From Caulochytrium protostelioides (Eukaryota; Chytridiomycota; Caulochytriomycetes; Caulochytriales; Caulochytriaceae), in assembly GCA_003615045.1 (NCBI GenBank), contig ML014303.1, positions 1 through 34,796 of the forward strand: 34,796 nt of DNA, in the 5' to 3' direction. The notes beneath the pieces are model-generated. The model searched no databases. It was not told where the DNA came from and saw only the letters and a list, made by a program, of their open reading frames with translations. Positions within the stretch are counted from its first letter, which is position 1; each line of letters begins with the position of its first letter. Of the stretch, positions 7,709 to 18,413 are shown in pieces. Position numbers and translations under genes: made by a program.

Positions 7709-10700
7709 ATGCTCGCCGGCTCCGCCCCAGCATGGGCTTCCTCCCCTCACGCGGCCCGTCCCGGCAGCTCTTCTGAGGACGCACGTTTGGGCAGCCAGGA
7801 CGGGAGCACCCGTGCGGTCGCTCGGCCTCACGAGCCCGCGGATCGCGGCGACCCACAGCGCTATCTCGCCGACGACCTCGACGATCTCGACCTCGACCTC
7901 GACCTCGACCTGGATATCGCGCGCGAGCTGCCGACAGCGCCCGGCCCCTGGACGCCAGCGCCAGCGCCGCGCCGCATGCCGGCGCCGGCGGCGATCGAGA
8001 CCCGCAGCCTGAAGAGCGCCGTCCGTCGCGCCGTCGGCAGCGACCGTCCCCATGCGGGCAGCCGGGCCCGCGACGGCGACGGCAGCGGCCTCGACGACTC
8101 GCTGGCCGCGCTCGATCCCGACCGCATCGTCAGTCCCGATAGTCTGGACGCCCATCGCGCGTTCCTCGCCGCCTTCGAGCAAGCCATGACACCGGCCCGC
8201 GGCGCGCCATCGCGCGTGACGGCGCCCGCGGCACCGGCGCACGCAGCGGCGGCGACAAGCACTGGCACGGCGCGGTCGACACGGTTGGCGCACGGTTGGC
8301 GCCCCGCTCTCCACCCGAAACGGGACCGGCATGCTCTCACACCAACCCCAGACGGGGGCGGCCCCGACGCGCTTCCCGTGGCGCCGCTCCGCGACGACGC
8401 CATCGCCGACGAGCAGGACGCCGGATCCGACGTGGATTCGGACTTTGCCTCCATCTCGGCCCTCTCGGCGGTCATGTCGGACCCGGCGGCCGATATGCCG
8501 ATCGCGCTGCATCCCGACGACCTGGCGGCCCTCGACCACGCCGACGCCGCTGCAGACGCGAACGGAGCCGTGGGCGGCGATGCTGGCGCTCGCGCTCGCG
8601 CTTACGCCCACGCCCACGCAGATACGGGCGCCCATGGCTCGCATCACGATGCGCGGGACGCGAGCGACGGCAGCGCTGACCTGGATGATCCGTTGGACCC
8701 CGACCTCTCGCATTGGCATGATTCGTCGCCGGCATCGTCTCAGGCCTCGCTCCGTGCAGCCCCTCAGGCGGCAGCGGCGGCCGCCGCCGTCGCCGCCACC
8801 GAGCGCTCCTACGATCGCTTCGACGCTTCGGCATCGTTCTCGCCGCCACCCTCGGTCAACGACTCGCTGCTGGCGCCCTTTCGACCGCGCCCGGCCTCGT
8901 CAGCGCAACAGGCGCGCCACGGGGCCGATCTGTACGGCTCGGCCGGTCGCGCCGTCGACGACGACCTTCCACAGGGGCCCCACCGCGTGGAGGGCTTGAC
9001 CCACCTCGCCGATCTCGCCGGGCTGACGCCAGTTTCGGAGCCTGGCTCGGCGCCGGGTCCGGCACGAGCACCGAGGCCGACGTCGCCTGCGTCCGCGGGG
9101 GTCGTGGGCGTCTCCGACCGCACGCCGCGGATCATGCCTCGTGAAGGCCATCCCGACCCGCATCACGACGCGGACGTGGCGATGGATCTGGCGATGCAGC
9201 TCGATCTGGAATTCGAAGTCACGGGGTTTGGCGAGATGGATCTGCGCGACCTGGACGCGGCCAACGACGTCGAGCTGCTCGAGCGGCTGCGGTCGGCGCC
9301 GCATCTCGACGCGCAAAAGCCCGACGCGGCGGCGGCGGTCATCCCATCGTCGTCGCTCGATGCGGCTCACCGCGCGAAAGACGGAGCGGAGCGCCGCGCG
9401 CTCGGGAGCGCCGAGGCGAGCGCGCACAGCGACGCCGGGTGGCCCTTGATGGTCGCGCCGCAGCAGGCGCACGCCGTTCGCGCCGCCTTGGCCGACAGCG
9501 CTGATACCGACGCGCTCCCGTCGACCCCTGCGGGTCGTGCCACGGTGCCGCCGCCTGTGATCGCTATCACGCCGGCGTCCGACGCGGCGATTGACCCCGC
9601 GCTCCTGCGTTTAACGCCGTCACCGGTGTCCAGCGCGACCACCACCTCGCCGCGGCCCACCGCCCGCTTGTTGTCGCAGTTCCAGCGGCCGGGCCAGCCT
9701 GAAGACGCCGGCCACGCTCACGGCGATCACGATGGCCATGCGTTTCGCCACGGCGACGGTGACTTTGCCGAATTGGACTCGGTGGTAGCGCTGCTGGAGA
9801 CGAGCGCCCTGGCGCATCATGATCGAGGCATCGCGGGGCTGCCGACGCCGGAGGAGCCGTCACGGGACGCGGGCGGCGCCCAGACGACGCGTCATGCCCT
9901 GGCATGGTCTGATGCTAGCGATTCGCATGGTCCGGCTTCCGGCGCGGACGTGCGCCATCACACGCTCGCGGCATCGACGTCGTCGGCGATGGCGCATGGC
10001 GAGCAGCTTGCGGCGCTGGCTGAAACCGCGGCACGCGAACAAGAACTCGCCGTGCTGCGGGCGCGTCGGGGGCATCTCCTCGAGACGGCCGCCCAGCTCA
10101 CGCGCCTCCGGCAAGCGTGCGCCGCCGAGACGCAGGTCCTCGAGGCCGCCGTCGCGGCGCGCGACCGGTCCATTCGTGAGCTCGAGGCCGCCGTTGCCGA
10201 GCGTGACCAGGCGATTCGTGAACTTGAGGCGCAGCGCGCGGCGGCGCGCGAGAACACCGCGGCTGAGGCGGCGCAGGCGGCAGACGCCATCCTCGTGCCA
10301 CTCGCCGTCGCCCTCCGTCTCCCCGCGGACGCTGTGGCCGACGGCACGCCGGTCCGGCTCAAGCGGCGTCTGGACGCGATCCACACCCTTCAGAACGAGG
10401 CGGCATTGCGGCCCATGACCCCGCCTCCGCAACCCGTGCCGGTGGCCACCCACACCGTCGGCGTCGCGACCGACCCCGTCATGAGGCCGCCATCGCCGCC
10501 GCCGCCGCCGCCGCGACCCCTCGGTGTCGATCGCGCGACCGATCCCATCAACCCGCCAGCCACGCGTGACGCGAGCGCCATGAGCGATCTGCCGCCGCGC
10601 ATGACGCGTGCCGTGAGTCCGATCCCGGTCTCGCCGCCGCCGTTGACGCGCCATGCCGCCACATGTCCGCGCTCGCCGCCCGCCCGCGTCACCGTGGGCG

Positions 10701-11245
10701 TTGCGACCTCGCCCGTCGCGACCTCGTTGATGCCCCCGACGCCGATGTCCCCGCCGATGCCCGACGCGGCGGCCGTCGCGCGGCTCAAGCAGCGCTACAC
10801 GCGCGCCTACACGCAGTCGGTGCGCGCCTTGCGCAACGAGCACGCGATGGCGCTCGATGCGGCCAAGACGACGTACCTCGCGACCCTCAAACGGCTGCGC
10901 GACGACGTCGTCGCGAGTCGTGCGCGCGCACAGGCGCGCATGGAGCACGAGTGGGAGCGGCGCGCTGCCGCGCTCTGGGCCGCGTGGCGCGCCGAACCCC
11001 GTCTCGCCGAGCTTTCACCCGAGGGTCTGCCGCTCGCGCGATCGTCGCACGCCGCGGCGTCGGCGTGGTCGGCGGCAGCGCCGGCGGGCCCTCAGCGCAT
11101 CCTGGATGAGCGCGGAAGCGGCGAAAAGGCTGACCGGCCGTCGGCCCATCGATCCCCGTCACCCCCGCGGCCCCGGTCATCACGGCCACGGTTCCCACTG
11201 GACACCCTTGGCCCGTGGCCTGCGAGCCGCGTACCGCGTACCTAA
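7709..11245 (+). CDS. Large disordered and coiled-coil protein of unknown function
   Basis: A 1178-residue protein from the first in-frame ATG (7709, G at -3). No known catalytic domain is visible. Near residues 55-70 is an Asp-Leu run (DDLDDLDLDLDLDLD) encoded by GACCTC hexamers. Residues about 70-780 are low complexity, rich in Ala, Asp, His, Pro and Ser, with acidic segments such as DADVAMDLAMQLDLEFEV. Residues about 775-860 form a clear coiled coil with duplicated heptads (RDRSIRELEAAVAERDQAIR). Next comes a proline-rich zone in which a short unit (VGVATDPV, GVDRATDPI, VGVATSPVATS) recurs between SPPPP runs. Residues about 1020-1100 are a second coiled coil (RLKQRYTRAYTQSVRALRNE onward). 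This layout suits a cytoskeletal, centrosomal or kinetochore scaffold, but that is a guess. Strong third-position GC and the long open frame support coding. Confidence 0.65.
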   Translation: MLAGSAPAWASSPHAARPGSSSEDARLGSQDGSTRAVARPHEPADRGDPQRYLADDLDDLDLDLDLDLDIARELPTAPGPWTPAPAPRRMPAPAAIETRSLKSAVRRAVGSDRPHAGSRARDGDGSGLDDSLAALDPDRIVSPDSLDAHRAFLAAFEQAMTPARGAPSRVTAPAAPAHAAAATSTGTARSTRLAHGWRPALHPKRDRHALTPTPDGGGPDALPVAPLRDDAIADEQDAGSDVDSDFASISALSAVMSDPAADMPIALHPDDLAALDHADAAADANGAVGGDAGARARAYAHAHADTGAHGSHHDARDASDGSADLDDPLDPDLSHWHDSSPASSQASLRAAPQAAAAAAAVAATERSYDRFDASASFSPPPSVNDSLLAPFRPRPASSAQQARHGADLYGSAGRAVDDDLPQGPHRVEGLTHLADLAGLTPVSEPGSAPGPARAPRPTSPASAGVVGVSDRTPRIMPREGHPDPHHDADVAMDLAMQLDLEFEVTGFGEMDLRDLDAANDVELLERLRSAPHLDAQKPDAAAAVIPSSSLDAAHRAKDGAERRALGSAEASAHSDAGWPLMVAPQQAHAVRAALADSADTDALPSTPAGRATVPPPVIAITPASDAAIDPALLRLTPSPVSSATTTSPRPTARLLSQFQRPGQPEDAGHAHGDHDGHAFRHGDGDFAELDSVVALLETSALAHHDRGIAGLPTPEEPSRDAGGAQTTRHALAWSDASDSHGPASGADVRHHTLAASTSSAMAHGEQLAALAETAAREQELAVLRARRGHLLETAAQLTRLRQACAAETQVLEAAVAARDRSIRELEAAVAERDQAIRELEAQRAAARENTAAEAAQAADAILVPLAVALRLPADAVADGTPVRLKRRLDAIHTLQNEAALRPMTPPPQPVPVATHTVGVATDPVMRPPSPPPPPPRPLGVDRATDPINPPATRDASAMSDLPPRMTRAVSPIPVSPPPLTRHAATCPRSPPARVTVGVATSPVATSLMPPTPMSPPMPDAAAVARLKQRYTRAYTQSVRALRNEHAMALDAAKTTYLATLKRLRDDVVASRARAQARMEHEWERRAAALWAAWRAEPRLAELSPEGLPLARSSHAAASAWSAAAPAGPQRILDERGSGEKADRPSAHRSPSPPRPRSSRPRFPLDTLGPWPASRVPRT

Positions 11246-11630
11246 TTGAGAGACGGGCGGCTCGCCGCTACCCGGACTGCTCGAGCGAGAAGCGTCTGCG
11301 TTGATCCGCGGTCGTTGATCCGTTTTCCAAGTGAACTGCCGACTGGCCCTTTTGTTTTTTTAGAATGTCTGGAGAGATTGTCGTATTCATGTCGTATTTG
11401 ATGGGACTCGCCTCCCTTTCTCTTCATCAAGGTCTCGATCCGACGTGTTTCGCGTTGACAAAGACGTGGAGCGGTCATCGAGAGCGAAAGAAAAAAACGA
11501 CCATGGCCGTCTTGCAGCCGTGACTCAGCGAGTCGTGTAGGAAGCCAACAAAAAAAGCACTCAAAGGAGAAAAACAAAAGACATCGGTAGATTCCCGCGA
11601 TCGGCGGGAGCCAACAAACACACGCCGAGC
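11246..11630. other. Convergent 3' intergenic region
   Basis: About 385 bases lie between two genes that end towards each other. It holds T-runs (TTTTGTTTTTTTAG near 11350) and A-rich stretches (around 11490 and 11545-11580) suited to 3' end formation on either strand. No gene is seen. Confidence 0.6.
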
Positions 11631-14210
11631 TTACATCTCCTCGTCCGAGAGGACGCGGGAGAAGGCAAAAGGCTCAAAGCGCTTGCCCGTGCCGCCGTAG
11701 AACTTGTTCATGAACTCGACCCAGTGCAGACGCAGCGCGTGGAGGAAGGCACTCAGGCCCTCCATCAGCAGCAGGATGAAGACGGTCAGCGTGAACCAAA
11801 CCGCGAAGCCGCAGACCAGCGCGATCGGCGTGCTACCGCCCTCCATCGTGAACACGTTGCCCAGGATCATGGACCACAGCACCTCCGAGAGCTGCGCGTG
11901 CGCGAGAGACAGCGCCCACAGACGCAGGTACGACGCAGTGTTGGACACGCAGCCGAGAACGAACTCGATGGTGTGGATCATCTGGTGAATCATGATCTCG
12001 CCAAAGTCGAAGCCCTCGCCGTGCTCGCCGCCGTGCTCGCCACCGGCGCCGGCGCCGGCATCCGCAGACGGGGCGGTGGTCAGCATCACGTCGTCGGCCT
12101 CGCCGGCGCCGGGACCGGCGCCGGGGCCGTCCAGCGAGGGCCGCTCACCGACCAGGTTCGCATAGCCCGCCTCGCGGTGCTTGTTGTGCTCCTTGTACAG
12201 GTAGTACGGCTTGCCGAAGAGCATCACGGGCACGCACACGAGCGCAATGAGCAGCAGCAGTGTCTGGATGGCGGCTTGGCCCGGATACAGCTGCATGGAC
12301 TCGTCGACGTTACCCGGCGAGAGGATCATGTAGATGAGCGTGTTCAGCAGCCCGGGGGCCTGACCCGGGTCGGTCCAGTTCACCGACCACTTGTAGATAA
12401 TGAGCAGCGAGAGGTAGCCGAAGATGCTCTGCAGGAAGATGATCTGGGGCAAGAACTCGACCCAGATGCTGATCTGGTTGTTAAAGCGCTTGTGGTTCCA
12501 GATCTGGAGGCAGATGCCGAAGGTCATGTGAACGATGCCCATGATGACGGACATCTTCATCTTGTAGCTGTTCATGAACAGCAGCTTGTTTTCCGCCGAG
12601 TGCCAGGCCGGGTCCACGCCGATGATGTAGGTCCAGTGCTTCTCGCCGACCCACATCTCCGAGTTGCCGTGGTTCGCCTGGACCCAGGACCACCCGGTGC
12701 CGAACAGGTTCATGGGCTTGCTGAAGATGTCGTTGTAGATGAGACCGGTGTAGATCGAGAACAGGCCCATGAGCAGCACGATGTAGCGGCCCGAGAAGAT
12801 CATGTTCCAGTCCTCGCCCCACTTCTTCTTGGCGAGCCAGCCCTCGTTGCGGCAGAGCCACCCGGCGGCAAGCGAGGCGATGATGCCGTGGCCAAAGTCG
12901 CCGAACATCACGGCGAACAGGAACGGAAAGGTGATCGTCGCAAACAGGCCCGGGTTGACTTCCTGGTAGGTCGCAATGCCGTACGCGTCGACGATCTCCT
13001 GGAACGCGTTGGTGAACTTGTTGAGGCGATGGAAGGTCGGTGGCGTGCGGCGCGTGCGCAGCTCGTGGAGCAGCGGCTGCACCGGGTACTGGGTGCGACG
13101 CGCGACATCGGCCAGCGCCATCTGGAGGCCGTGGTAAGCGACGAGTGGCGTCCAGCCCTCGGCGATCATGGCCTTGCGGTTGGCGTCGGCATGGAACAGG
13201 TTCATGGTGTCGTAGATGGCCTTCTCCTTGCGGACGGTCTGCTGCCACATATCGAGCAGCTCGGCGATCTTGGCCAGCTCGACGAGCCGTGTCTCGCGCG
13301 TACTCTGCAGCACGTGAGTCAAGTCGATGAGGCGACTCTGCACCTCCATCATGTCGTCGCGGCGCTTCGTGCCATCCTCGGAGACGGGGTACAGCGTGGC
13401 GCCGAGCGACTCGGAGATCTTGCGGATCTTGTTGATCAGCTCGCGGCCGTTCGCAAAGATGATAAAGACGTTCTTGGCCACCGGCTCGTCGGTCTCCGGG
13501 TCCTGGATCGTCTCCGAGAGCTCAACAAAGTTCATGTAGAGGTTGCCGCGGAGTGCGCGGAAGAGGATCGTCTCGAACAGCGCCATACGCCGGCGGTCGA
13601 TGGTGCCGCTCACGAACTCGAGATTCAATGAGCCGATGCCGGTGCCGTGGGCCGCGAGAACCTCGCCGCCGCCGCCGCGGTGCTCGACATCGCCGACGTC
13701 GATGAGGGCCGCGTTGTTGAGGAGGCCGGCGTCCTCGTGCTGGTCCGGGAATGGGTCGCGGCGGCCCGCCGCATCGAAGAACGTGGCTGTCTCGCGCAGC
13801 ACGTACTGGAGCTCCGTGAGTTCGATAAAGCGCTTGTTGAGGGTCTCGTACGAGGCGTTCATCTGGCGAAGCCAGCCGTCGCTCTCGCTCACACGAGCCT
13901 CAAGATCGTCGACCGACTGCTGCGTGCGGACCTGGGCATACAGCGCGCCGTCGATGCCGGCGTCATACTCCTTGATCGGCAGGTGCTCCTTGGCGATCTG
14001 CGCGCGCAGGAAGCGCATCTTGCGCTCGACCTCGTCCAAGCGGCGGATCTCCTTGACGAACGTGCGCTGGAAGGCATTCACGTCCGCATTGAGGTCGCAG
14101 AACTCGACGCAGCCCAGCTCGCCGAACTCGGCGACGCAGGCGGGCGCGATTTCCGAGGGGATGTACATTTGGAACTGCACCATCTCCTCGGATCGAAACA
14201 GCGACGACAT
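11631..14210 (-). CDS. VPH1: V-type H+-ATPase subunit a (Vph1/Stv1 family)
   Basis: An 859-residue, full-length subunit a of the membrane V0 sector, which with the c-ring forms the proton path acidifying vacuole and Golgi. The N-terminal half is cytosolic and starts with MSSLFRSEEMVQFQMYIPSE and GELGCVEFCDLN, followed by coiled-coil stretches. The membrane half begins near residue 395 with TITFPFLFAVMFGDFGHG (about 427-445). The essential proton-path arginine is Arg763 in ASYLRLWALSLAHAQLSE, equivalent to yeast Arg735. The protein ends FYGGTGKRFEPFAF, then SRVLSDEEM. A Gly/Ala-rich acidic loop (GPGAGPGAGEADD) sits before the last membrane segments. The ATG at 14208-14210 is in a strong context (GCCACCATG). 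It is one uninterrupted frame. Assignment to the vacuolar or Golgi isoform is not possible from sequence. Confidence 0.98.
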   Translation of the reverse strand: MSSLFRSEEMVQFQMYIPSEIAPACVAEFGELGCVEFCDLNADVNAFQRTFVKEIRRLDEVERKMRFLRAQIAKEHLPIKEYDAGIDGALYAQVRTQQSVDDLEARVSESDGWLRQMNASYETLNKRFIELTELQYVLRETATFFDAAGRRDPFPDQHEDAGLLNNAALIDVGDVEHRGGGGEVLAAHGTGIGSLNLEFVSGTIDRRRMALFETILFRALRGNLYMNFVELSETIQDPETDEPVAKNVFIIFANGRELINKIRKISESLGATLYPVSEDGTKRRDDMMEVQSRLIDLTHVLQSTRETRLVELAKIAELLDMWQQTVRKEKAIYDTMNLFHADANRKAMIAEGWTPLVAYHGLQMALADVARRTQYPVQPLLHELRTRRTPPTFHRLNKFTNAFQEIVDAYGIATYQEVNPGLFATITFPFLFAVMFGDFGHGIIASLAAGWLCRNEGWLAKKKWGEDWNMIFSGRYIVLLMGLFSIYTGLIYNDIFSKPMNLFGTGWSWVQANHGNSEMWVGEKHWTYIIGVDPAWHSAENKLLFMNSYKMKMSVIMGIVHMTFGICLQIWNHKRFNNQISIWVEFLPQIIFLQSIFGYLSLLIIYKWSVNWTDPGQAPGLLNTLIYMILSPGNVDESMQLYPGQAAIQTLLLLIALVCVPVMLFGKPYYLYKEHNKHREAGYANLVGERPSLDGPGAGPGAGEADDVMLTTAPSADAGAGAGGEHGGEHGEGFDFGEIMIHQMIHTIEFVLGCVSNTASYLRLWALSLAHAQLSEVLWSMILGNVFTMEGGSTPIALVCGFAVWFTLTVFILLLMEGLSAFLHALRLHWVEFMNKFYGGTGKRFEPFAFSRVLSDEEM

Positions 14211-14323
14211 GGTGGCGCGTGGTCACACACGGGTGAAACGCGGGGAGACGCACACGCAAGGGGGATGGGCAAGCACGTGGCACGGTCGGCGCGTGTGGAC
14301 ACACACGGAGACGCAGAGTAGGG

Positions 14324-14350
14324 CACACACACACACACACACACACACAC
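14324..14350. repeat. (CA)n dinucleotide microsatellite
   Basis: Twenty-seven uninterrupted bases of CA repeat lie about 115 bp upstream of the V-ATPase subunit a start codon, so probably in its promoter or leader. Confidence 0.95.
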
Positions 14351-16161
14351 GGAGATGCGTGTGGTTGGGTCGCGGGATGAAGGGGTGGGGCAGGCCCTTG
14401 GTGGTCCGAATGGTATCAGAGTATGAATCCTCACGCGTCACCGAGAACCGTGTCGTGCCAGAAACCGATGGGGAGATGGACGAGGAAGCGGAGGAAAAGG
14501 GAGTCTCCGTGTTGTTAGGACGGACACGCGACCGGGGGCGAAAAGACTGGAAAATCGCACTATCACCTGGATAGGGCGACGGGGCGGAACCGCAGCAGGC
14601 GCGAGGCGACGGCCGAAGCGCGATGGGAGAGGGCAAAAGAGCCAAGAGGCTTCGAAACGGGGCACAAGGCGGCAGGCTCGGCGCACGCCGTCAACGCGAC
14701 AACACTGGGGAGAAAAAAAAACAAGGGCGGCGCCTGGGCGGTCAAGCGGCTCGCGCTATCGCGTTGGCTATATCGCGAATGAGCGGGTATGCTGTTCAGA
14801 CCACCCCCCGAGCCTCTTCACGTCATGCTGTTCTCAATCTGACGATGGCATGTCAACGGCGTCAGCCCACAAGAAACGCGTGCGGTATGCCCAAAAGACG
14901 ATGGCAATGACGACGGCGATGGCGATAGCGATGGGCCTAGCATGTGGCGCGCCTCATGGGGACAAGGCGGGGGCACCCGTGACGCTGAGAAGACGCGGAA
15001 TGGATGCCTGCGCATGCCAACACGAACCAACGACGCATGTGATAGGAGACGAGCGGAGGCGCGCCACACGCGACCCCGCCTCTCAGCTCCCGGCCAGCGT
15101 CGTCGTGGCGGTCGCCTCGCCTGGCGGCCCCGCCGCCGCCTCATGGCCTTCCGAGCCGTCGCTCAGCCGCTCAGCAGCACGGCACGCGCTCAGCGGCACC
15201 TGTGCCGAGGCACCCGCCTGCCCCTATGGCCGCGAGACCGGCCCGTGTCCGCCCAGGCTTGCGACCCCTCAGGCCCCGGACCGCTCGGGACGCCTCTGGC
15301 GCGCCTGCCGGCGCGCGTCGAATCAGCCAGGTGTCCATCCTCGCCCGGGGAAACCCGACATGGGCGCTTGCCGGCACATGGCCTTTCGTGACGCTTGGCG
15401 AATTCGCATGGCGGCCTGGCTCGCGGCGGCCTGGTCACACCTGACTTGGGCGAGCGGCGGGGGTCGGTCGGAGGCCGATGGGCGTCGGTGACCTGGCCAC
15501 GGCCGTGTCGCGGTAAGCAGCAAATTTCCCCTGACCCGCCGCTTGGCCTCAGCCTGGCTCGGGGCGGCGACACGCTCCGGCCGCCGCATCGCCCGGGTCC
15601 GGGTCCGGGCGCGCCCGCTCAGGAATCGCCGCCAGAGCCGCAGCGTGAAGTCGCGCCGCGTGAGGAGCCGCGCGCAGTCCTAAGCGATTTTCTTTTCAGC
15701 AGATTTTTCGGATCGCGTCAGAGTTCATTCTTTCATTCTTGTTGGAGGGCATGCATGGGATCTGATGAAAAGGACGGGCTCAGGCTGCGATGGCCGACGG
15801 CAACGCTGACGTTGCCGCGTCCATGTTGCGCTCGCCACATCGTGGCCGTGGTCGAGAACGGGGTGGAACAGTCGACGGGAGGACGAGGTCGGTCGTCAAT
15901 GAGAGCGTGTGGCATGCACTTTCCGGACGTGCGCTAGCGGCGTGCGATGAGCCTGCCATCGGCGGTCATGAGACGAAACCCACAGGCGACGCGGGCGATG
16001 GGCCGCAGCGGTGCCCGTGCCCAGCGACAGCGCGGACCCACTCAGCCATGGCGGCCACTGCGCGCTGCGCGGGCATGGCGGAGTTTTCTGCTGCGCCGCA
16101 GGCCAATATGGCGCAGGCCGCCGCAGCATCAGGGGGGCCGCAGGGCGGCTGGCAAGGCACA

Positions 16162-16169
16162 TATATAAG
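16162..16169 (+). promoter_or_regulatory. TATA-like box without a clear gene
   Basis: TATATAAG is followed 19 bases later by ATG at 16188, which opens a frame of only 38 codons (MGNTSGTAEVYTTIFWLLRP, stop at 16304). The spacing is too tight for a normal leader. It is either a chance match, a promoter for a short or non-coding transcript, or a relic. Confidence 0.25.
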
Positions 16170-17465
16170 CCGAGGAGCCCTGTCTTCATGGGAAACACGT
16201 CTGGCACGGCTGAAGTCTACACCACTATTTTCTGGCTGCTGCGTCCCAACGCAGCGAGTCGTGGCGGAGGTATGAAGAAACAAAAGGAAAGCAGGGTTCA
16301 CTAGTAGAAAAAAGCACCAATCGTCTGTCTTTCAACACACTATACCAAACCTGGGACTTGTGCCTCTCGGTGGCCTCGTCACTTCATCCTTTTTTACCAG
16401 GGGTGTGTGGGGAGCGCGGCTAACCCCGCGTTCCTTTTAGTCAGATGGCGTGTAGAGAAATCCATCGAGTGACCCGGCTTTTTCACGGCAGCACGCTGCG
16501 GTCGTTGTTACCGTCTTCGCGTTGTCGTTTCATGCGTCGGGAACAAACCTATCTCCTAGTTGGCCATTTATTTGAACTTTCCTTCCCTTCACTTTCCTCT
16601 CTTACCGACATCATACCCCATTCGCGGCTTGTTTGACGATTTATTCTCTGTCGGTCTCTGTGTGTCTTTTGGAATGGGTGTGGCACTTCCGTCGACGGTA
16701 TCCATGTTGTCCTTTGGGAAGCTTTGGGAAGTGACAGCTCCGATTGAAAACAGCTCTGATGGGAACAGCGGCGCTTTACCCATTATGCTCTAGATAACGG
16801 TGCATGAGCCTGGCACCCTCTGACCAAGCATAAGCGCATCGTCGCATCATGACATCATGCAAGAACCGGCATTGATGGGATGGCGAGTCGATCGCGTCCA
16901 GATGGGGCGGGCGCCATACCCCTTGGGGCCGTCGCTGAAGAGCACGGAGGGGAAGAGAGCGAGAGTGGAACCTACTCCTTGACCAGTCGCCGGTCAGAGC
17001 GCGGATGACCGCCGAACGAGCACTCCGTGGCCGCGGATCATGAGCCCTTGCCAGCACTGACCTCGACGGTCGTCGTGCTTCGCGGGCCTGTATGTGGCTA
17101 CCCCAGTTTCGGTTAACGTGCTCAGTATGCTGCGCTGGAGCACCCCCTTCGCCCCCTTCGGCTTGTCTTCTCTTTCTGCAGCCACCACATTGGTTTGTTT
17201 GGTCTTGCGGCCCTGCCGCAATAGGTCTCAACCCATGGAGTTGGCGCGGTGTATCGCGATCTGCTCCGCTCTCGAGTAGCAGACTCGAGCAAGAGACAGA
17301 TCACAGATGCTGATCGTTTGATCCGTCAGTATACCCATTGTGGGGGGGATCAGGATTATCTGTGTTGTTTCGACCCATCGATCATGCCGCAATGAAGTCT
17401 TGACATATGACGCCGCCAAATAAATTAAAAACGTCACGATCCACCGTCCTGCGCCTCTGTCGCCC

Positions 17466-18413
17466 ATGCCGCTCATTGCTCTGGCAAGCCGCCCACAAAC
17501 CGCATATTCGCGATTGCTTCGTCACCTTGACCGGACCCCATCCGCTGCAATCGCTGCGACTTCGGCTTCGACACGGTATCGCCACTCGTTGCAGCCCACG
17601 ATGACGCTGAACGCGCGGCCTGATTTTACGCCGCGCGCGGAAGAGGAGGCGAGCCGCCCCGCGTTTCATGCCGATCATGCCTACCAGATGACCCAGCCGC
17701 CGCATCCGGCATGGACGCCCGGCATTGAGCAGCCGCACCCGGCCGGCCGGGTCACACGAAAGGTTTTTGCTCCCCAAGACGTGCCGCCCGCATCGATGTA
17801 TGCCTTCCTTGTCTCGGCGGTGGTTCCGCGCCCGATCGCCCTCACGGCGACCGTCAACGCGGAGGGTCTCGTCAATATGGCGCCCTTCTCCTACTTCAAC
17901 GTCGTGTGCCACCGCCCGCCCGTGGTCATGATCTCGATCAACGTGCCGCCCGCAGGGCCCAAGGATACCTTGGCCAACATCAAGGCCTCGGGCGAGTTCA
18001 CCGTCAATATCATGAGCGAGTGGTACGTCAACTCGGCCAACTACACGTGCATCAATGCGCCCGCGGGCTACGACGAGATGGCCGCCGGCGGCGTCGCGAA
18101 GCAGCCAAGCACCGTGGTCAAGCCGCCGCTGGCGGCGGACGCGGCCATCTCGTTCGAGTGCACCGTCCTCGATCCCGCGCGCACGGGCACCCCGATGGTT
18201 CCGCTGCGCGACGACGACGGCAACGTCAACACAACCGTCGTGTTTGGCCTGATCGAACAGGTGCATGTCCGCGAGGACGTCCTCGATGAGCGTGGTAATG
18301 TCGATCTTGCAAAGTTGAAGCCTCTTGGCCGTGCAGGCGGCAACGATTATGTCCGCGTGCTGGAGGGATTCACCTTGCGGCGTCCGGCTTATTCAGAAGG
18401 GAAGCAGTCCTGA
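17466..18413 (+). CDS. Flavin-reductase-like FMN-binding split-barrel protein
   Basis: A 315-residue protein from the first ATG. Residues about 95-310 match the flavin-reductase-like (FMN-binding split barrel) family: FLVSAVVPRPIALTATVN, then NMAPFSYFNVV, PPVVMISI, KDTLANIKASGEFTVNIMS, an acidic/PLAAD segment and a final NDYVRVLEGF strand. Members bind FMN and reduce flavins or act as flavoredoxins; the partner here is unknown. The first 45 residues (MPLIALASRPQTAYSRLLRH onward) are Arg/Ser/Ala-rich with one Asp, so they may be a mitochondrial presequence. An in-frame ATG at 17601 (MTLNARPDF) has the better context (A at -3) and would give a 270-residue cytosolic form. An A/T-rich stretch near 17418-17432 may act as the core promoter. 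Confidence 0.88.
   Translation: MPLIALASRPQTAYSRLLRHLDRTPSAAIAATSASTRYRHSLQPTMTLNARPDFTPRAEEEASRPAFHADHAYQMTQPPHPAWTPGIEQPHPAGRVTRKVFAPQDVPPASMYAFLVSAVVPRPIALTATVNAEGLVNMAPFSYFNVVCHRPPVVMISINVPPAGPKDTLANIKASGEFTVNIMSEWYVNSANYTCINAPAGYDEMAAGGVAKQPSTVVKPPLAADAAISFECTVLDPARTGTPMVPLRDDDGNVNTTVVFGLIEQVHVREDVLDERGNVDLAKLKPLGRAGGNDYVRVLEGFTLRRPAYSEGKQS

Larger units (their letters stand above)
14211..17465. other. Gene-poor stretch upstream of V-ATPase a and the flavin protein
   Basis: No frame resembles a known protein. The first part (14211-14620) is probably the V-ATPase a promoter and leader, with a CA repeat. The rest is GC-rich with overlapping short frames on both strands. A lone TATA-like box at 16162 is listed separately. 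Confidence 0.5.

Noticed and set aside
7466-8719. 417-codon frame opposite the coiled-coil gene
   Set aside because: Antisense shadow in GC-rich sequence; repetitive Arg/Val composition and no domain.
11724-13631. 635-codon frame opposite V-ATPase subunit a
   Set aside because: Antisense shadow of a certain gene, caused by strong third-position GC bias.
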